Notes: generated from the letters alone by a model not told the origin. A DNA stretch of 64,000 bases from JALZUV01 sp963837025 (GCA_963837025.1 CAWILT010000002.1:248001-312000); one strand, 5' to 3'. Positions 8,774-16,652 are shown, counted from the first letter of the stretch. A program made the numbers and translations.

Positions 8774-9868
8774 TTAACCATGTTCAAGATGTAACATCAT
8801 CCAAACACCAATTAACAACGTAGCAAATGGTGGCGCCCATGCCGCTACTAAAATTGGCAAACTACCCGATAAGCCCATGGCATGGATTAAATCGGATAAG
8901 AAATAGATTAAAAACCCAACTAAAATTCCACTGGCTACTAGCAACACCATTTTGCCTCGCCGTGGCGAGCGCAAACTGAATGTGGCGCCAATAAACACCA
9001 TGCCCACTAACAATAAGGGGAGGGCTAGCAGAATTTGAAAATGCAATTTATGGCGAATGGCTGAAAAGCCAGCATCTTCAAGCAAGCCAATAAAATGGGG
9101 TAACTCCCAAAATGAGAGGGTTTCAGGCGCAGCAAAACTATCTTGAATTTGCTCTAACGTTAATTGAGTTGATAAAGAATATTCATCTAAAAATTCTGAT
9201 GGTTTACCCTCACTCGATAAAACCACATCTTTTAAATGCCAATTATCTTTATCTAATTTAGCCGATGCAGCATCAATTCGGCCCAAAAATTTACTGTCCG
9301 ATCCGTAGCGAAATACAATCACATTATTCAACATTACCTGTTCTTGATCCAGCCGAAGCGCATGGAACACACGTTCACGCGACTCGCCTGATGCGGTGAT
9401 TTCAAAATCGCGTAACCACAAGCCCGACGATAATGACATCACACTCGATTTACCCGAAATATAGCGTGCTTCCAATTGTTCAAAACGCGCCAACATTGAT
9501 GATGAGATAGGGTTAAATAAAGTAACAAACAAAACCCCAATCATTAATGTAACAAGCCAGCCAGGTTTCAAAAATTGCCACACCGAAACCCCTGCCGCGC
9601 GCGCTGCCACTAACTCAGAACTGCGGGTTAAACGGGTCAGCGCAATCATCACCCCAATCAACACGGCAAAGGGCAAAATACGTATGGCCATCTCCGGCGT
9701 TTTCATCAATGCCATATCGATAACATCCGTAAAATTTACATTGGCTTTGCTGGCTGTTCGACGCAAAAGCTCCACGGTATCGAGCATTAGAACTAAAAGT
9801 AATAAACCGCCTAGCGTGCCGAAAATTGCCCCTAAAAAATGACGCGCAACATAAAGATGTAAGGTCAT
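8774..9868 (-). CDS. lptG: LPS export ABC transporter permease LptG
   Basis: LptG is one of the two inner-membrane permeases of the LptB2FGC complex that extracts LPS from the inner membrane. The 364-residue product has the family layout: a first membrane helix, two or three helices by residue 125 including LTRLTRSSELVAARAAGVSVWQF (the coupling region), a periplasmic jellyroll domain at about residues 135-265, and three C-terminal helices. The start overlaps the end of lptF by 4 bp (ATGA-type), so the two permeases are made together. LptB is not in this window. Confidence 0.93.
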   Translation of the reverse strand: MTLHLYVARHFLGAIFGTLGGLLLLVLMLDTVELLRRTASKANVNFTDVIDMALMKTPEMAIRILPFAVLIGVMIALTRLTRSSELVAARAAGVSVWQFLKPGWLVTLMIGVLFVTLFNPISSSMLARFEQLEARYISGKSSVMSLSSGLWLRDFEITASGESRERVFHALRLDQEQVMLNNVIVFRYGSDSKFLGRIDAASAKLDKDNWHLKDVVLSSEGKPSEFLDEYSLSTQLTLEQIQDSFAAPETLSFWELPHFIGLLEDAGFSAIRHKLHFQILLALPLLLVGMVFIGATFSLRSPRRGKMVLLVASGILVGFLIYFLSDLIHAMGLSGSLPILVAAWAPPFATLLIGVWMMLHLEHG

Positions 9869-10992
9869 AATCCTGCCTTGCCTAACGCCACATTATCCAC
9901 TGGCGTAGCAGAGATGGAATGGTATCTTTGATCGCGCAATAAATAGGAAACTAAAGCTATCCAGAAAATTAAATTAAAATACATTAATGGGATAAGCATA
10001 CGATTAGCGCTTACAATATTTTGTAGCGCCAGATCAAATGCAACAATGCAGATAGCGACAATTGTAATTGCCCCTAAACGCTTTGCTTGACCGCGCCGAT
10101 TAAACTCGCCGCGCAATAAACTTGCATAGGCAAACAACCCTAAAATTAAGGTATAAAGTGGCCATACAATACGATGATGTGCTTCGGCTAGAAGCTCATT
10201 TCTTTTCGATTCATCAGCGGCGGCTTCGGCAAATAATTCAGGCAAACTATACTCTTCCGGCTTACGATCGCGCAAGGTAATATCCGTAGCATAAAAATTT
10301 AAATCCACCGCATATTCATCAAATTTTAAAAAAGAAAATCGGCCATTGCGCAATTCTTGTCGGCTGCCATTAAATAATAAAAAGCGCGGACCCGATGATG
10401 TTTGTTCCACACGTCCGCTCTGCGCCATCATCGTTACAGGCTGTTCAATCATGCGATTATCATGCACTAATAATCCTTGTAATTGATTGTCGGCCAAACG
10501 CTCGCGAACAAAAACCGTTAAGCCTTTAATGGGCGAATTAAATACCTCCTCTTGCAATAAAAGCGACGCATAATTATCGCGCAGAAAACTCTGCATATCT
10601 TTAAATTTATGGTAGGTAACGGGCATTAAATAAAGCGCTAAAAAATAAGCAATTACTGTTGCTGAACCTGCGACAATGAGCACTGGCCGACATAGTTGCC
10701 AACGCGATTGCCCTGCTGCGCGCAGCACCACTAATTCTGAATCTTGAATAAGACGGTAATAAATAAATAATACACTTACAAATACTGCAAACGGCAATAT
10801 CACAAATAAAAGCGATGGAATCATCAGCCCTGTAAGTTGTAGGAATGTGAAAGGCGATACGCCGCGATTTACAATATAATCAATAAATCGCAAGGCTTGG
10901 GTAAGCCAAATAATCGCGGTTAAACTAAAGGCAATAATCACCAAGGCTGTGCTAAGTTGCAATGAGATATATCGATTTAAACGTGAAATCAT
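9865..10992 (-). CDS. lptF: LPS export ABC transporter permease LptF
   Basis: LptF is the partner permease of LptG. The 375-residue product has the same six-helix plus periplasmic beta-domain layout. The coupling-helix region LIQDSELVVLRAAGQSRWQL at about residues 80-100 is diagnostic, and the C-terminal helices follow EAHHRIVWPLYTLILGLFAY. The order lptF-lptG-lptD-surA-rsmA on the minus strand is a compact outer-membrane biogenesis operon with 4-50 nt gaps or overlaps. Confidence 0.93.
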   Translation of the reverse strand: MISRLNRYISLQLSTALVIIAFSLTAIIWLTQALRFIDYIVNRGVSPFTFLQLTGLMIPSLLFVILPFAVFVSVLFIYYRLIQDSELVVLRAAGQSRWQLCRPVLIVAGSATVIAYFLALYLMPVTYHKFKDMQSFLRDNYASLLLQEEVFNSPIKGLTVFVRERLADNQLQGLLVHDNRMIEQPVTMMAQSGRVEQTSSGPRFLLFNGSRQELRNGRFSFLKFDEYAVDLNFYATDITLRDRKPEEYSLPELFAEAAADESKRNELLAEAHHRIVWPLYTLILGLFAYASLLRGEFNRRGQAKRLGAITIVAICIVAFDLALQNIVSANRMLIPLMYFNLIFWIALVSYLLRDQRYHSISATPVDNVALGKAGL

Positions 10993-11023
10993 GGCGTTAA
11001 TCTAACAGGGCAGTCACGCAAAA

Positions 11024-11743
11024 TCACCGCGTTTTTTCGGCTAACACATAAAGTGCGATGCCTGTGGCAACCGACACATTGAGACTTTCCATTTGCCCAT
11101 AAATTGGCAATTTGCCCAATAAATCACAATTTTCAGCAATGAGGCGGCGTAATCCGGCACCTTCCGCACCCATAACCAACACCGTTCTTAAGCCTAGCTT
11201 ATGTTTACTAAGCGCATATTCAGCTTCGCTATCCAGTCCTACACTCCAATAATCGAGCGTTTGTAGTTCTTTCAGCGCGCGGGTTAAGTTTGTCACACTC
11301 ACCAGCGCTACCGATTCTAACGCACCCGCAGCAATTTTGGCCATGGTAGCGCTTTCGCGCGGTGCATTCTTCTCTTGCACAATTACGCCCGCGGCATCAA
11401 ATGCCGCTGCTGAGCGCAAAATAGCGCCAATATTTTGTGGGTCACTCACCTGATCGAGCATGATGAGGGGTTTGCCCATAGCGGCCAATTCGCGCAAACT
11501 GGGTTGTGGCAAAGCCTGCACCTCAAGCGCCACACCTTGATGCACCGAATGCGGCGGTAAATGTTTATCCAGCCAATCAGAATCCACCGTGTGAGCATAG
11601 ATTTTAGGAGGAACGGTCATGCGATCAGCCGCGTTGCCTGTCATATAGAGCGTACGCTTTACCCGTTTTGGGTTGTCCAGCGCAGCTTGCACAGCGTGTG
11701 TGCCGTAAAGAAAGAAATGTCCAGCGGATAGGGGCGAGCTCAT
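11024..11743 (-). CDS. rlmB: 23S rRNA 2'-O-methyltransferase RlmB-like (TrmH/SpoU family)
   Basis: The protein is a SPOUT-class RNA methyltransferase that probably methylates the 2'-OH of a 23S rRNA guanosine. It has an N-terminal substrate-binding domain starting at FFLYGTHAVQAAL and the knotted SAM-binding motifs NIGAILRSAAAFDAAGVI, VMGAEGAGLRRL and LNVSVATGIALY. The frame is open up to an ATG at 11803. I prefer the ATG at 11743, which gives 239 residues and the usual distance from start to the FxYGxHAV motif; neither start has a clear ribosome binding site. It is transcribed away from the neighbouring tRNA gene. RlmB is the likely member; a close TrmH paralogue is possible. Confidence 0.88.
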   Translation of the reverse strand: MSSPLSAGHFFLYGTHAVQAALDNPKRVKRTLYMTGNAADRMTVPPKIYAHTVDSDWLDKHLPPHSVHQGVALEVQALPQPSLRELAAMGKPLIMLDQVSDPQNIGAILRSAAAFDAAGVIVQEKNAPRESATMAKIAAGALESVALVSVTNLTRALKELQTLDYWSVGLDSEAEYALSKHKLGLRTVLVMGAEGAGLRRLIAENCDLLGKLPIYGQMESLNVSVATGIALYVLAEKTR

Positions 11744-11834
11744 GCCATGTTCATAGCAGGGAATTTTACCTTGTGCCACATCTACTCTTGCGCAAATGCG
11801 CATGACGCGCTAAACCATTTGCTCATACCCCAGT

Positions 11835-11920
11835 GGAGGGGTGGCTGAGCGGTCAAAAGCAACGGACTGTAACTCCGTCGGAGTATTCCTACGCAGGTTC
11901 GAATCCTGCCCCCTCCACCA
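11835..11920 (+). tRNA. tRNA-Tyr (anticodon GUA)
   Basis: This is a class II tRNA of 86 nt with encoded CCA. The acceptor stem GGAGGGG (11835-11841) pairs with CCCCTCC (11910-11916), followed by A and CCA. The anticodon stem ACGGA/TCCGT frames the loop CTGTAAC, with anticodon GTA at 11869-11871. A long variable arm follows, then the T arm GCAGG-TTCGAAT-CCTGC. A terminator follows, and a mobile element begins just downstream. Confidence 0.97.
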
Positions 11921-11933
11921 TTTACAATTACAA

Positions 11934-11956
11934 ACGCCCTTTATGGGTGTTTTTTT
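11934..11956 (+). terminator. Terminator of the tRNA-Tyr gene
   Basis: ACGCCC (11934-11939) pairs with GGGTGT (11945-11950, one G-U pair) across a 5-nt loop. At least six T residues follow directly. It ends transcription 14-36 nt after the tRNA. Confidence 0.75.
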
Positions 11957-12197
11957 ATGACTGAAAAAAGCGTGTTTCTGCGCTGTTTAGCCTGTGCGTG
12001 TGAGCACTGTTAGAAAAATTTACAGGGCAAAATTCTCTCTCAAACCTCTCATTCTCTCACGGCTCTGAGCACCTTTGCGATTTTCCGTACTCACCTTAAC
12101 GCCTTGATTTACAATCATTTTCAAAAATGATGGTTGGCATCCTATGAATGGTATCTTTTTTACTGGTTTTCTAACTTTTCAAATTTTTTTCATCAGC
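11957..12197. other. Non-coding left flank of the element
   Basis: No credible gene lies between the tRNA terminator and the first cargo gene. The stretch contains an 8-bp hairpin (ATCATTTT at 12114-12121 and AAAATGAT at 12124-12131). Near its end is the two-box element described separately. An attachment site for the serine recombinase could lie here but cannot be recognised without a second copy. Confidence 0.4.
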
Positions 12198-12260
12198 CTT
12201 CGTCATTTCGTCATCCGATTTTGTACCGGCCTGAGAACAACAACAAATATGGAGTTCTCA
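12198..12260 (+). promoter_or_regulatory. Two-box element plus RBS hairpin, copy A
   Basis: CTTCGTCATT (12198-12207) and TTGTACCGGC (12221-12230) are separated by 13 nt. The same two 10-mers occur with the same spacing at 15519-15551. Directly after the second box, TGAGAAC (12232-12238) can pair with GTTCTCA (12254-12260) around a loop containing AACAACAA; the GGAG of the ribosome binding site is at the edge of this hairpin and the ATG follows at 12262. It looks like a promoter with a translation-controlling leader. The sigma factor or repressor involved is unknown. Confidence 0.5.
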
Positions 12261-12261
12261 C

Positions 12262-12498
12262 ATGCGATTAAGTACAAAACTGCCCGATGAAATGAGCGCG
12301 AATGAGCGTTTAAAAGAAATAGCATCCATTCTGGCCAAGGCCTTATCCAGAGATAATCAGGACGATGCCAACATATTGAAAAACCTTGATAATAAGAGAG
12401 GTTTGACTGGACTTCCCGTCCCTTCGAAGCATTCATGCTCTAACAACAAAAAATTCTCAAAACACAAGGGAAATGAAGGAGTTAGACATGAAGATTGA
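12262..12498 (+). CDS. Small unknown protein at the head of the recombinase operon (78 aa)
   Basis: It begins with RLSTKLPDEMSANERLKEIASILAKALSR, a short amphipathic helix type often found just before DUF2924 genes in alphaproteobacterial elements (family recollection, not a search). The second half is basic and polar with low complexity. The start has GGAG 7-10 nt upstream, inside the leader hairpin. The end overlaps the DUF2924 start by 11 bp. Function unknown. Confidence 0.55.
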   Translation: MRLSTKLPDEMSANERLKEIASILAKALSRDNQDDANILKNLDNKRGLTGLPVPSKHSCSNNKKFSKHKGNEGVRHED

Positions 12499-12961
12499 TG
12501 TTGTAAAAACAGCGGCGGAGTTTGAAAGCATGAGCGCAAAAGAGCTGTTGGCGGAATGGCCGCGCTATTTTGATGATCCGCCAAAAAGCAGATCGAACAA
12601 AAGCTATCTGATGGGCGAACTGATTTACCGTATTCAGGAGTTGTCATACGGCGGTTTGACCAAGCAGACGATTGATCGGCTGGAGGCACTGGCTGAAAAC
12701 AAATCCTTGAAAGAACGTAAAGGCGATGTCTCCCGCCTTGCCATCGGCACAAGATTGGTGCGGGAAGTCAAAGGCGTTGAGCATCATGTCACGGTGCTGG
12801 AGGAAGGCTACGAGTATCAGGGCGTTAAATATAAAAGTCTCTCTGGTGTGGCATATGCCATTACTGGCACGCGCTGGAACGGTAATGTGTTTTTTGGCCT
12901 CGGCAAAAAGGAAAACCCTCGCCCCTATAGACGATCTCGAAAAATCGGAGGGGGTCAATAA
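12488..12961 (+). CDS. DUF2924 family protein
   Basis: The 157-residue protein matches the DUF2924 pattern: LIYRIQELSYGGLTKQTIDRL near residue 45, GTRLVREVKGVEHHVTVLE near 90, and YKSLSGVAYAITGTRWNGNVFFGL near 120. DUF2924 genes almost always sit directly before a large serine recombinase in Alphaproteobacteria, as here (the stop overlaps the recombinase start by 1 base), so it may assist recombination or DNA binding; this is inference. The ATG at 12488 is chosen over 12473 because aaggag lies 5-10 nt before it. Confidence 0.88.
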   Translation: MKIDVVKTAAEFESMSAKELLAEWPRYFDDPPKSRSNKSYLMGELIYRIQELSYGGLTKQTIDRLEALAENKSLKERKGDVSRLAIGTRLVREVKGVEHHVTVLEEGYEYQGVKYKSLSGVAYAITGTRWNGNVFFGLGKKENPRPYRRSRKIGGGQ

Positions 12962-14319
12962 TGCAGCAAAAGAAAATTGTCCGTTGCGCCATCTACACCC
13001 GCAAGTCCACTGAAGAAGGCCTCGATATGGATTACAACACGCTGGATGCCCAGCGCGAGGCGGGTGAAAAATATGTCGAGGCGATGAAGCATGAAGGCTG
13101 GCGTATCATTCCTGATCTGTATGATGATGGCGGGTTCTCAGGTGGGAACATGGACCGCCCAGGCTTGAAGAAGCTGATTGAGGATATTAAAGCCGGTCGC
13201 ATTGATACGGTGGTGGTCTACAAGGTCGACCGTTTGACACGCTCGCTTGCTGACTTTGCCAAACTGGTGGAAGTGTTTGATGCATATGGCACGAGCTTTG
13301 TCTCCGTCACCCAGCATTTTAATACGCAAGACTCCATGGGGCGATTAACGCTCAATATCCTGCTCAGTTTTGCCCAGTTTGAACGTGAAGTCACGGGCGA
13401 ACGCATCCGCGATAAGTTTGCCGCATCAAAGAAGAAAGGCATGTGGATGGGCGGTCCGCCCCCGCTGGGTTATGATGTTGTTGATCGTAAACTCATCATC
13501 AATCCTGTTGAGGCCGATCAGGTTAAGTATATTTTTGAGACCTATGTCCTGCTTGGCGGGTCTATTTCACTGGTTTTGAAAAAGCTCAATGATGAAGGCT
13601 ATAAAACCAAATCTTACACCAGTCGTACAGGCCAACGCCGAGGGGGCCATAAATATGGTACCGCGACAGTCAAAACCATTTTGAGAAACAGGCTCTATAT
13701 TGCCGAGGTTCATCACAAAGGCACGTATTACCCAGGACAACACCGACCGATTATATCAATGGAGCTGTTTAACAAGGCACAGGAAGTTCTTGCTGAAAAA
13801 GCGACGGTAAAAAGCAAACGCACTTATGCAGCCAAATCGAAGTCTTTGTTGAGAGGAATTATTGTTTGTGGCGGGTGTCATGGGGCGATGTCGCCCACTT
13901 ACACCAAGAAAAAGAATAAGCGCTATGAGTATTACGTTACCAATTCCTATCGCCAGCACAGTTGCGGTGAATGTCCAGTCAGCCGCATCCCTGCGGGTGA
14001 AATTGATGCCATCATCAAGGGACAGCTCAAAGCCATTTTTGCAAGCCCAAAAATATTGGTTGAGGTTTGGCGACAGGCGAAAAAAGACAATCCCGCATTT
14101 CAGGAATATGAGCTGCATGAAAGTTTAAAGCGGCTGGGATCATTTTGGGATTTGCTCTACCCCGGCGAACAAAAGCGCATCACGCAGTTACTGATTTCAC
14201 GGGTGGTGGTCAAATCTAACGGTGTCGATATCGAATATCGCGCCAGCGGGATTGAGGATGTTGTCCACCAGCTTCAGCTTACCATCAATAAACAAGAGCA
14301 ATTAAGGGAGGCATCATAA
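12961..14319 (+). CDS. Large serine recombinase (resolvase/invertase superfamily integrase)
   Basis: This is the probable integrase of the element. The 452-residue protein has the catalytic resolvase domain at residues 1-150, with the nucleophilic serine in IYTRKSTEEG (near residue 16) and the motif VVYKVDRLTRSLADF. A recombinase domain follows at about 165-270, then a zinc-ribbon of the CGGCHG...CGEC type at about 300-345 and a C-terminal coiled stretch. Serine integrases cut both strands and recombine attP with attB using a 2-nt crossover. The gene is intact. It is translationally linked to the DUF2924 gene before it and the small gene after it (ATG directly after TAA). Confidence 0.95.
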   Translation: MQQKKIVRCAIYTRKSTEEGLDMDYNTLDAQREAGEKYVEAMKHEGWRIIPDLYDDGGFSGGNMDRPGLKKLIEDIKAGRIDTVVVYKVDRLTRSLADFAKLVEVFDAYGTSFVSVTQHFNTQDSMGRLTLNILLSFAQFEREVTGERIRDKFAASKKKGMWMGGPPPLGYDVVDRKLIINPVEADQVKYIFETYVLLGGSISLVLKKLNDEGYKTKSYTSRTGQRRGGHKYGTATVKTILRNRLYIAEVHHKGTYYPGQHRPIISMELFNKAQEVLAEKATVKSKRTYAAKSKSLLRGIIVCGGCHGAMSPTYTKKKNKRYEYYVTNSYRQHSCGECPVSRIPAGEIDAIIKGQLKAIFASPKILVEVWRQAKKDNPAFQEYELHESLKRLGSFWDLLYPGEQKRITQLLISRVVVKSNGVDIEYRASGIEDVVHQLQLTINKQEQLREAS

Positions 14320-14724
14320 ATGCAGCTTGATACAGATAATCAGAAAATCGTCATCCATGTGCCGGTTAACATGAAAAAATGGGGCGGTAAAAAAGTCATT
14401 GTGGGGCCGCAAGGGCAAGATTTAAGACGGCTTGATCGTGAAAACAGGCGTGATGACAAACTCCTTAAAGCACTGGGGCGAGCCTATAAATGGCAAAAAT
14501 GGATCAAGATTGGTAAATGCAACAGCGCCGAAGATATCAGTGATATCGAAAATATTAATCGGTCTTATGTGCTGCGTATTTTGCGCCTAAACCGCCTTTC
14601 GCCAAATATCATCAAGGCCATTTTGGATGGTAACCAGCCCGATGGGTTTGGTCTGTGCGATGTTGAAAAGCCATTCCCGCTATTATGGGATGAACAAGAA
14701 GATCAATTTGGTTTTCGTATCTGA
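14320..14724 (+). CDS. Small recombinase-associated protein with an HTH-like segment (134 aa)
   Basis: The start codon directly follows the recombinase stop codon. The N-terminal 30 residues form a beta-rich piece (IVIHVPVNMKKWGGKKVIVGP). The second half has a helical pattern, IENINRSYVLRILRLNRLSPNIIKAILDG, that resembles the helix-turn-helix of ParB-like proteins (S-x-x-R-x-L/LxxLxPxIxxAI). It may be a recombination directionality or DNA-binding helper encoded with the integrase. That function is inferred from position; the family is one I have seen next to such recombinases but cannot name. Confidence 0.75.
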   Translation: MQLDTDNQKIVIHVPVNMKKWGGKKVIVGPQGQDLRRLDRENRRDDKLLKALGRAYKWQKWIKIGKCNSAEDISDIENINRSYVLRILRLNRLSPNIIKAILDGNQPDGFGLCDVEKPFPLLWDEQEDQFGFRI

Positions 14725-14740
14725 TGATCATGCATCCGTT

Positions 14741-14763
14741 TGTATGATTAATAACATCATACA
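14741..14763 (+). repeat. Perfect inverted repeat after the recombinase operon
   Basis: TGTATGAT and ATCATACA flank a 7-nt centre. There is no T-tract, so it is a weak terminator candidate. It could instead be an operator or part of an attachment site, as att sites of serine integrases often lie next to the integrase gene. Confidence 0.45.
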
Positions 14764-14895
14764 GCTGTAGGATTTTCCAAAACCCAAAAATATCAAAACA
14801 TTATTTCCTAAAGGGTTAGACGGTATCGACCAAATGGTAGTTGTACTGAATGGTTCATAACCTCTTCTAATTGCACTTATTTTTGCATTTTCTTT

Positions 14896-14972
14896 TCTGA
14901 GAAAAACAACTCGGAGGAGAAAGAATGTCAAAGAACCGCTACGGCGGCGTAGACTCCTACGCCGCTTTTTTT
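14896..14972 (+). promoter_or_regulatory. RBS hairpin and in-gene terminator/antiterminator at the sigma-like gene
   Basis: TCTGAG (14896-14901) can pair with CTCGGA (14910-14915, one T-G pair) around the loop AAAAACAA, holding the first G residues of the GGAGGAG binding site. Inside the first codons, GCGGCGTAG (14944-14952) pairs perfectly with CTACGCCGC (14957-14965) across a 4-nt loop and is followed by seven T residues: a textbook intrinsic terminator. CTACG at 14939-14943 can pair with CGTAG at 14948-14952 instead, which would break the terminator. This is a possible attenuator controlled by translation or a protein. Confidence 0.55.
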
Positions 14973-15496
14973 ATTGCTTTTAAAGTCAAACAATTGCTGC
15001 GAATGCCGATCTTTAATCGGGATGATTTCGAGGATTTGGAACAGGAATTGATGCTGGCTTTTATTAAAGCTGAGCCTTCATACGATCCCGCCAAAGGTCA
15101 TCGAAAATCATTCATTAAATCCGTTATCAATAATCACGCTCGCAACTTGGTCATAGCGACCGAAGCCCAGAAAACTGGACGGGTCAAAAAGAGCGGAGCC
15201 TGTCAGAAACGCTGCTGGATGATGTGGATCATATAGAGCTTTTGGACACGATAACAGAAGCGCATTTGCCGTGGTCTGACGGCTATGCCCCGCTGTCTAT
15301 TGAGGCGCTGGAACTGGTGATGGATGAGGAGCGCATCATTCGTGACATGCCAGAAACCTTGCGCGAAACCTATCACATTCTCAAAGATTATAGTGTTTCC
15401 GAAGCCGCCAAACTGACGGGCATACACCGCTCAACATTATCAAGCCGCGCACAAAATTTGCGGAAATACCTCAAAGAACTGCGGGAGAAAAAATAA
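14925..15496 (+). pseudogene. Sigma-70-like regulator split by a -1 frameshift
   Basis: The first frame (14925 onward) encodes a sigma region-2-like part: FNRDDFEDLEQELMLAFIKAEPSYDPAKG, then FIKSVINNHARNLV. It runs off-frame after an AAAAA run at 15186-15190 and stops at 15234-15236. Read in the -1 frame from that run, the protein continues as KKERSLSETLLDDVDHIELLD and a region-4-like helix-turn-helix (ETLRETYHILKDYSVSEAAKLTG then IHRSTLSSRAQNLRKYL). A single lost A, or -1 ribosomal slippage at the A-run, explains this. The full product would be about 190 residues. It may drive phage or element promoters; this is inference. Confidence 0.75.
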
Positions 15497-15518
15497 AACG
15501 AAAAAAATATCGTGAGGG

Positions 15519-15578
15519 CTTCGTCATTCGGCAAACCAATCTTGTACCGGCGCTTTTAGGACCAACAAAACCTAAAAG
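15519..15578 (+). promoter_or_regulatory. Two-box element plus RBS hairpin, copy B
   Basis: CTTCGTCATT (15519-15528) and TTGTACCGGC (15542-15551) with 13 nt between, identical to copy A at 12198. A perfect 8-bp hairpin follows directly: CTTTTAGG (15553-15560) and CCTAAAAG (15571-15578) with loop ACCAACAAAA. The AAGGAG binding site for the next ATG (15587) overlaps the right arm. It lies just after the sigma-like gene. Confidence 0.55.
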
Positions 15579-15586
15579 GAGCAAAC

Positions 15587-15829
15587 ATGACACTGTCCGT
15601 ACAAGAAAAAATCGACCTTGGTGATGCCGTTTTTAAATGGGTGCAACACACGCCGGTGGGGCATCTGAAAGATTTGAGCGATGATGATCTGGAAATGATC
15701 CGCCAGCAACTGATCAAGGAAGTCCGTGAGGTCGGCAGAGCGCTGCATTGGATCGATGGGATTATCAAACTCAAATTCATTGAACGTGATCAGCAACCGT
15801 CCAATCCTGTTGTGGAGGTGCGCTCATGA
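15587..15829 (+). CDS. Small unknown protein (80 aa)
   Basis: A soluble 80-residue, largely helical protein (EKIDLGDAVFKWVQHTPVGH, DDDLEMIRQQLIKEVREVGRAL). It has a strong AAGGAG binding site and starts a tight operon: its end overlaps the next start by 4 bp. I do not recognise a family. It may help regulate replication of the element given its neighbours, but nothing in the sequence proves a role. Confidence 0.65.
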   Translation: MTLSVQEKIDLGDAVFKWVQHTPVGHLKDLSDDDLEMIRQQLIKEVREVGRALHWIDGIIKLKFIERDQQPSNPVVEVRS

Positions 15830-16209
15830 AACAAAAAAAGACCGTCACCGTAAAGCAAAAATACGTGGAAGACCGCATTCATAATGCGGCGCGCACGCTC
15901 CGCCGATTACCTGAAGAGCGTGTTCAGGGATATTTCAGCACGTGGCCGAAAATCAAGCGCGATGAAATGGAAATCCTGCAGATGGAGAAAGAGCCGATGC
16001 GGATCAGGCCAAGCATGGAGGACATCACGCAAATGGAAGAAGTCCTGTTTGTGTGGCTGCGCTGGTTGGAGGTGGACGAGCGCAAGCTCGTCTGGCAACG
16101 CGCCGAACGTGTGCGCTGGAAGCTGATCTGCGCGCAGTTTGGCGTGGGTCGCACCAAAGCCTGGGAGATGTACAAATGCGCGCTGGGTAAGATCGCCGCC
16201 CGCATATGA
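15826..16209 (+). CDS. DUF6362 family protein
   Basis: The 127-residue protein fits the DUF6362 pattern: VEDRIHNAARTLRRLPEERV then QGYFSTWPKIKRD, a MEEVLFVWLRWLEVDERKLVW core, and a C-terminal helix-turn-helix-like RVRWKLICAQFGVGRTKAW. This family is common in alphaproteobacterial prophages and probably binds DNA through the C-terminal helices (established occurrence; function inferred). Overlaps by 4 bp with both neighbours, indicating coupled translation. Confidence 0.82.
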   Translation: MKQKKTVTVKQKYVEDRIHNAARTLRRLPEERVQGYFSTWPKIKRDEMEILQMEKEPMRIRPSMEDITQMEEVLFVWLRWLEVDERKLVWQRAERVRWKLICAQFGVGRTKAWEMYKCALGKIAARI

Positions 16210-16652
16210 GCCAACTGACCTTTGCCCCAATCCCGAATGAGATACTGCGCCGGACAGATTTAAGTCCTGGCGCAAAATTGTGCTGCGCGCGCCTCATTCA
16301 GTATGCGGGCAAAGATGGGCAGGCTTTTCCTAAACTGGCAACGCTAGGCGAAGAGCTGGGTTTTTCGTCCAGAAATGTCCAGCGCTTTATTGCCGAATTG
16401 GAAAGCCATAAGCTGGTGACAACGCAACAACGGGGGCGTGGTCAATCGAATATCTACCATGTGGATAAGTCGATACTTATCCACAACCCCAAACTTACCA
16501 CGACAGATTTGTCCACTCTAGACCGGACGAATTCGTCCACTCCAGACACGACAGATTCGTCCACACCATATAAAGGAAGAAAAGATAACTTTAAAAAAGA
16601 AATAGAAAAGATAACAGCGGGCCTTGTGCATAACATGCGAATGCCGCGCTGA
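16206..16652 (+). CDS. Winged-helix replication-type protein (148 aa)
   Basis: The first 85 residues form a winged helix of the phage replication-initiator type: FAPIPNEILRRTDLSPGAKLCC, LATLGEELGFSSRNVQRFIAEL, then the wing KLVTTQQRGRGQSNIYHV. The rest is a polar linker rich in Thr/Ser (three STPD/STLD-like repeats) and a basic end. Such proteins often act as replication or partition factors in alphaproteobacterial elements. It is short for a full initiator, so truncation of a C-terminal part is possible. The start overlaps the DUF6362 stop. Confidence 0.7.
   Translation: MSQLTFAPIPNEILRRTDLSPGAKLCCARLIQYAGKDGQAFPKLATLGEELGFSSRNVQRFIAELESHKLVTTQQRGRGQSNIYHVDKSILIHNPKLTTTDLSTLDRTNSSTPDTTDSSTPYKGRKDNFKKEIEKITAGLVHNMRMPR

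Noticed and set aside
11835..11920. tRNA-Tyr as attachment site of the adjacent element
   Set aside because: No second copy of the tRNA 3' end is visible near 26,838-27,438, and serine recombinases rarely use tRNA ends. The position may be coincidence or a relic of the tyrosine-integrase element.
12203..12958. Several open frames on the minus strand opposite DUF2924 and the recombinase
   Set aside because: They overlap well-supported plus-strand genes with family motifs and have no start signals.
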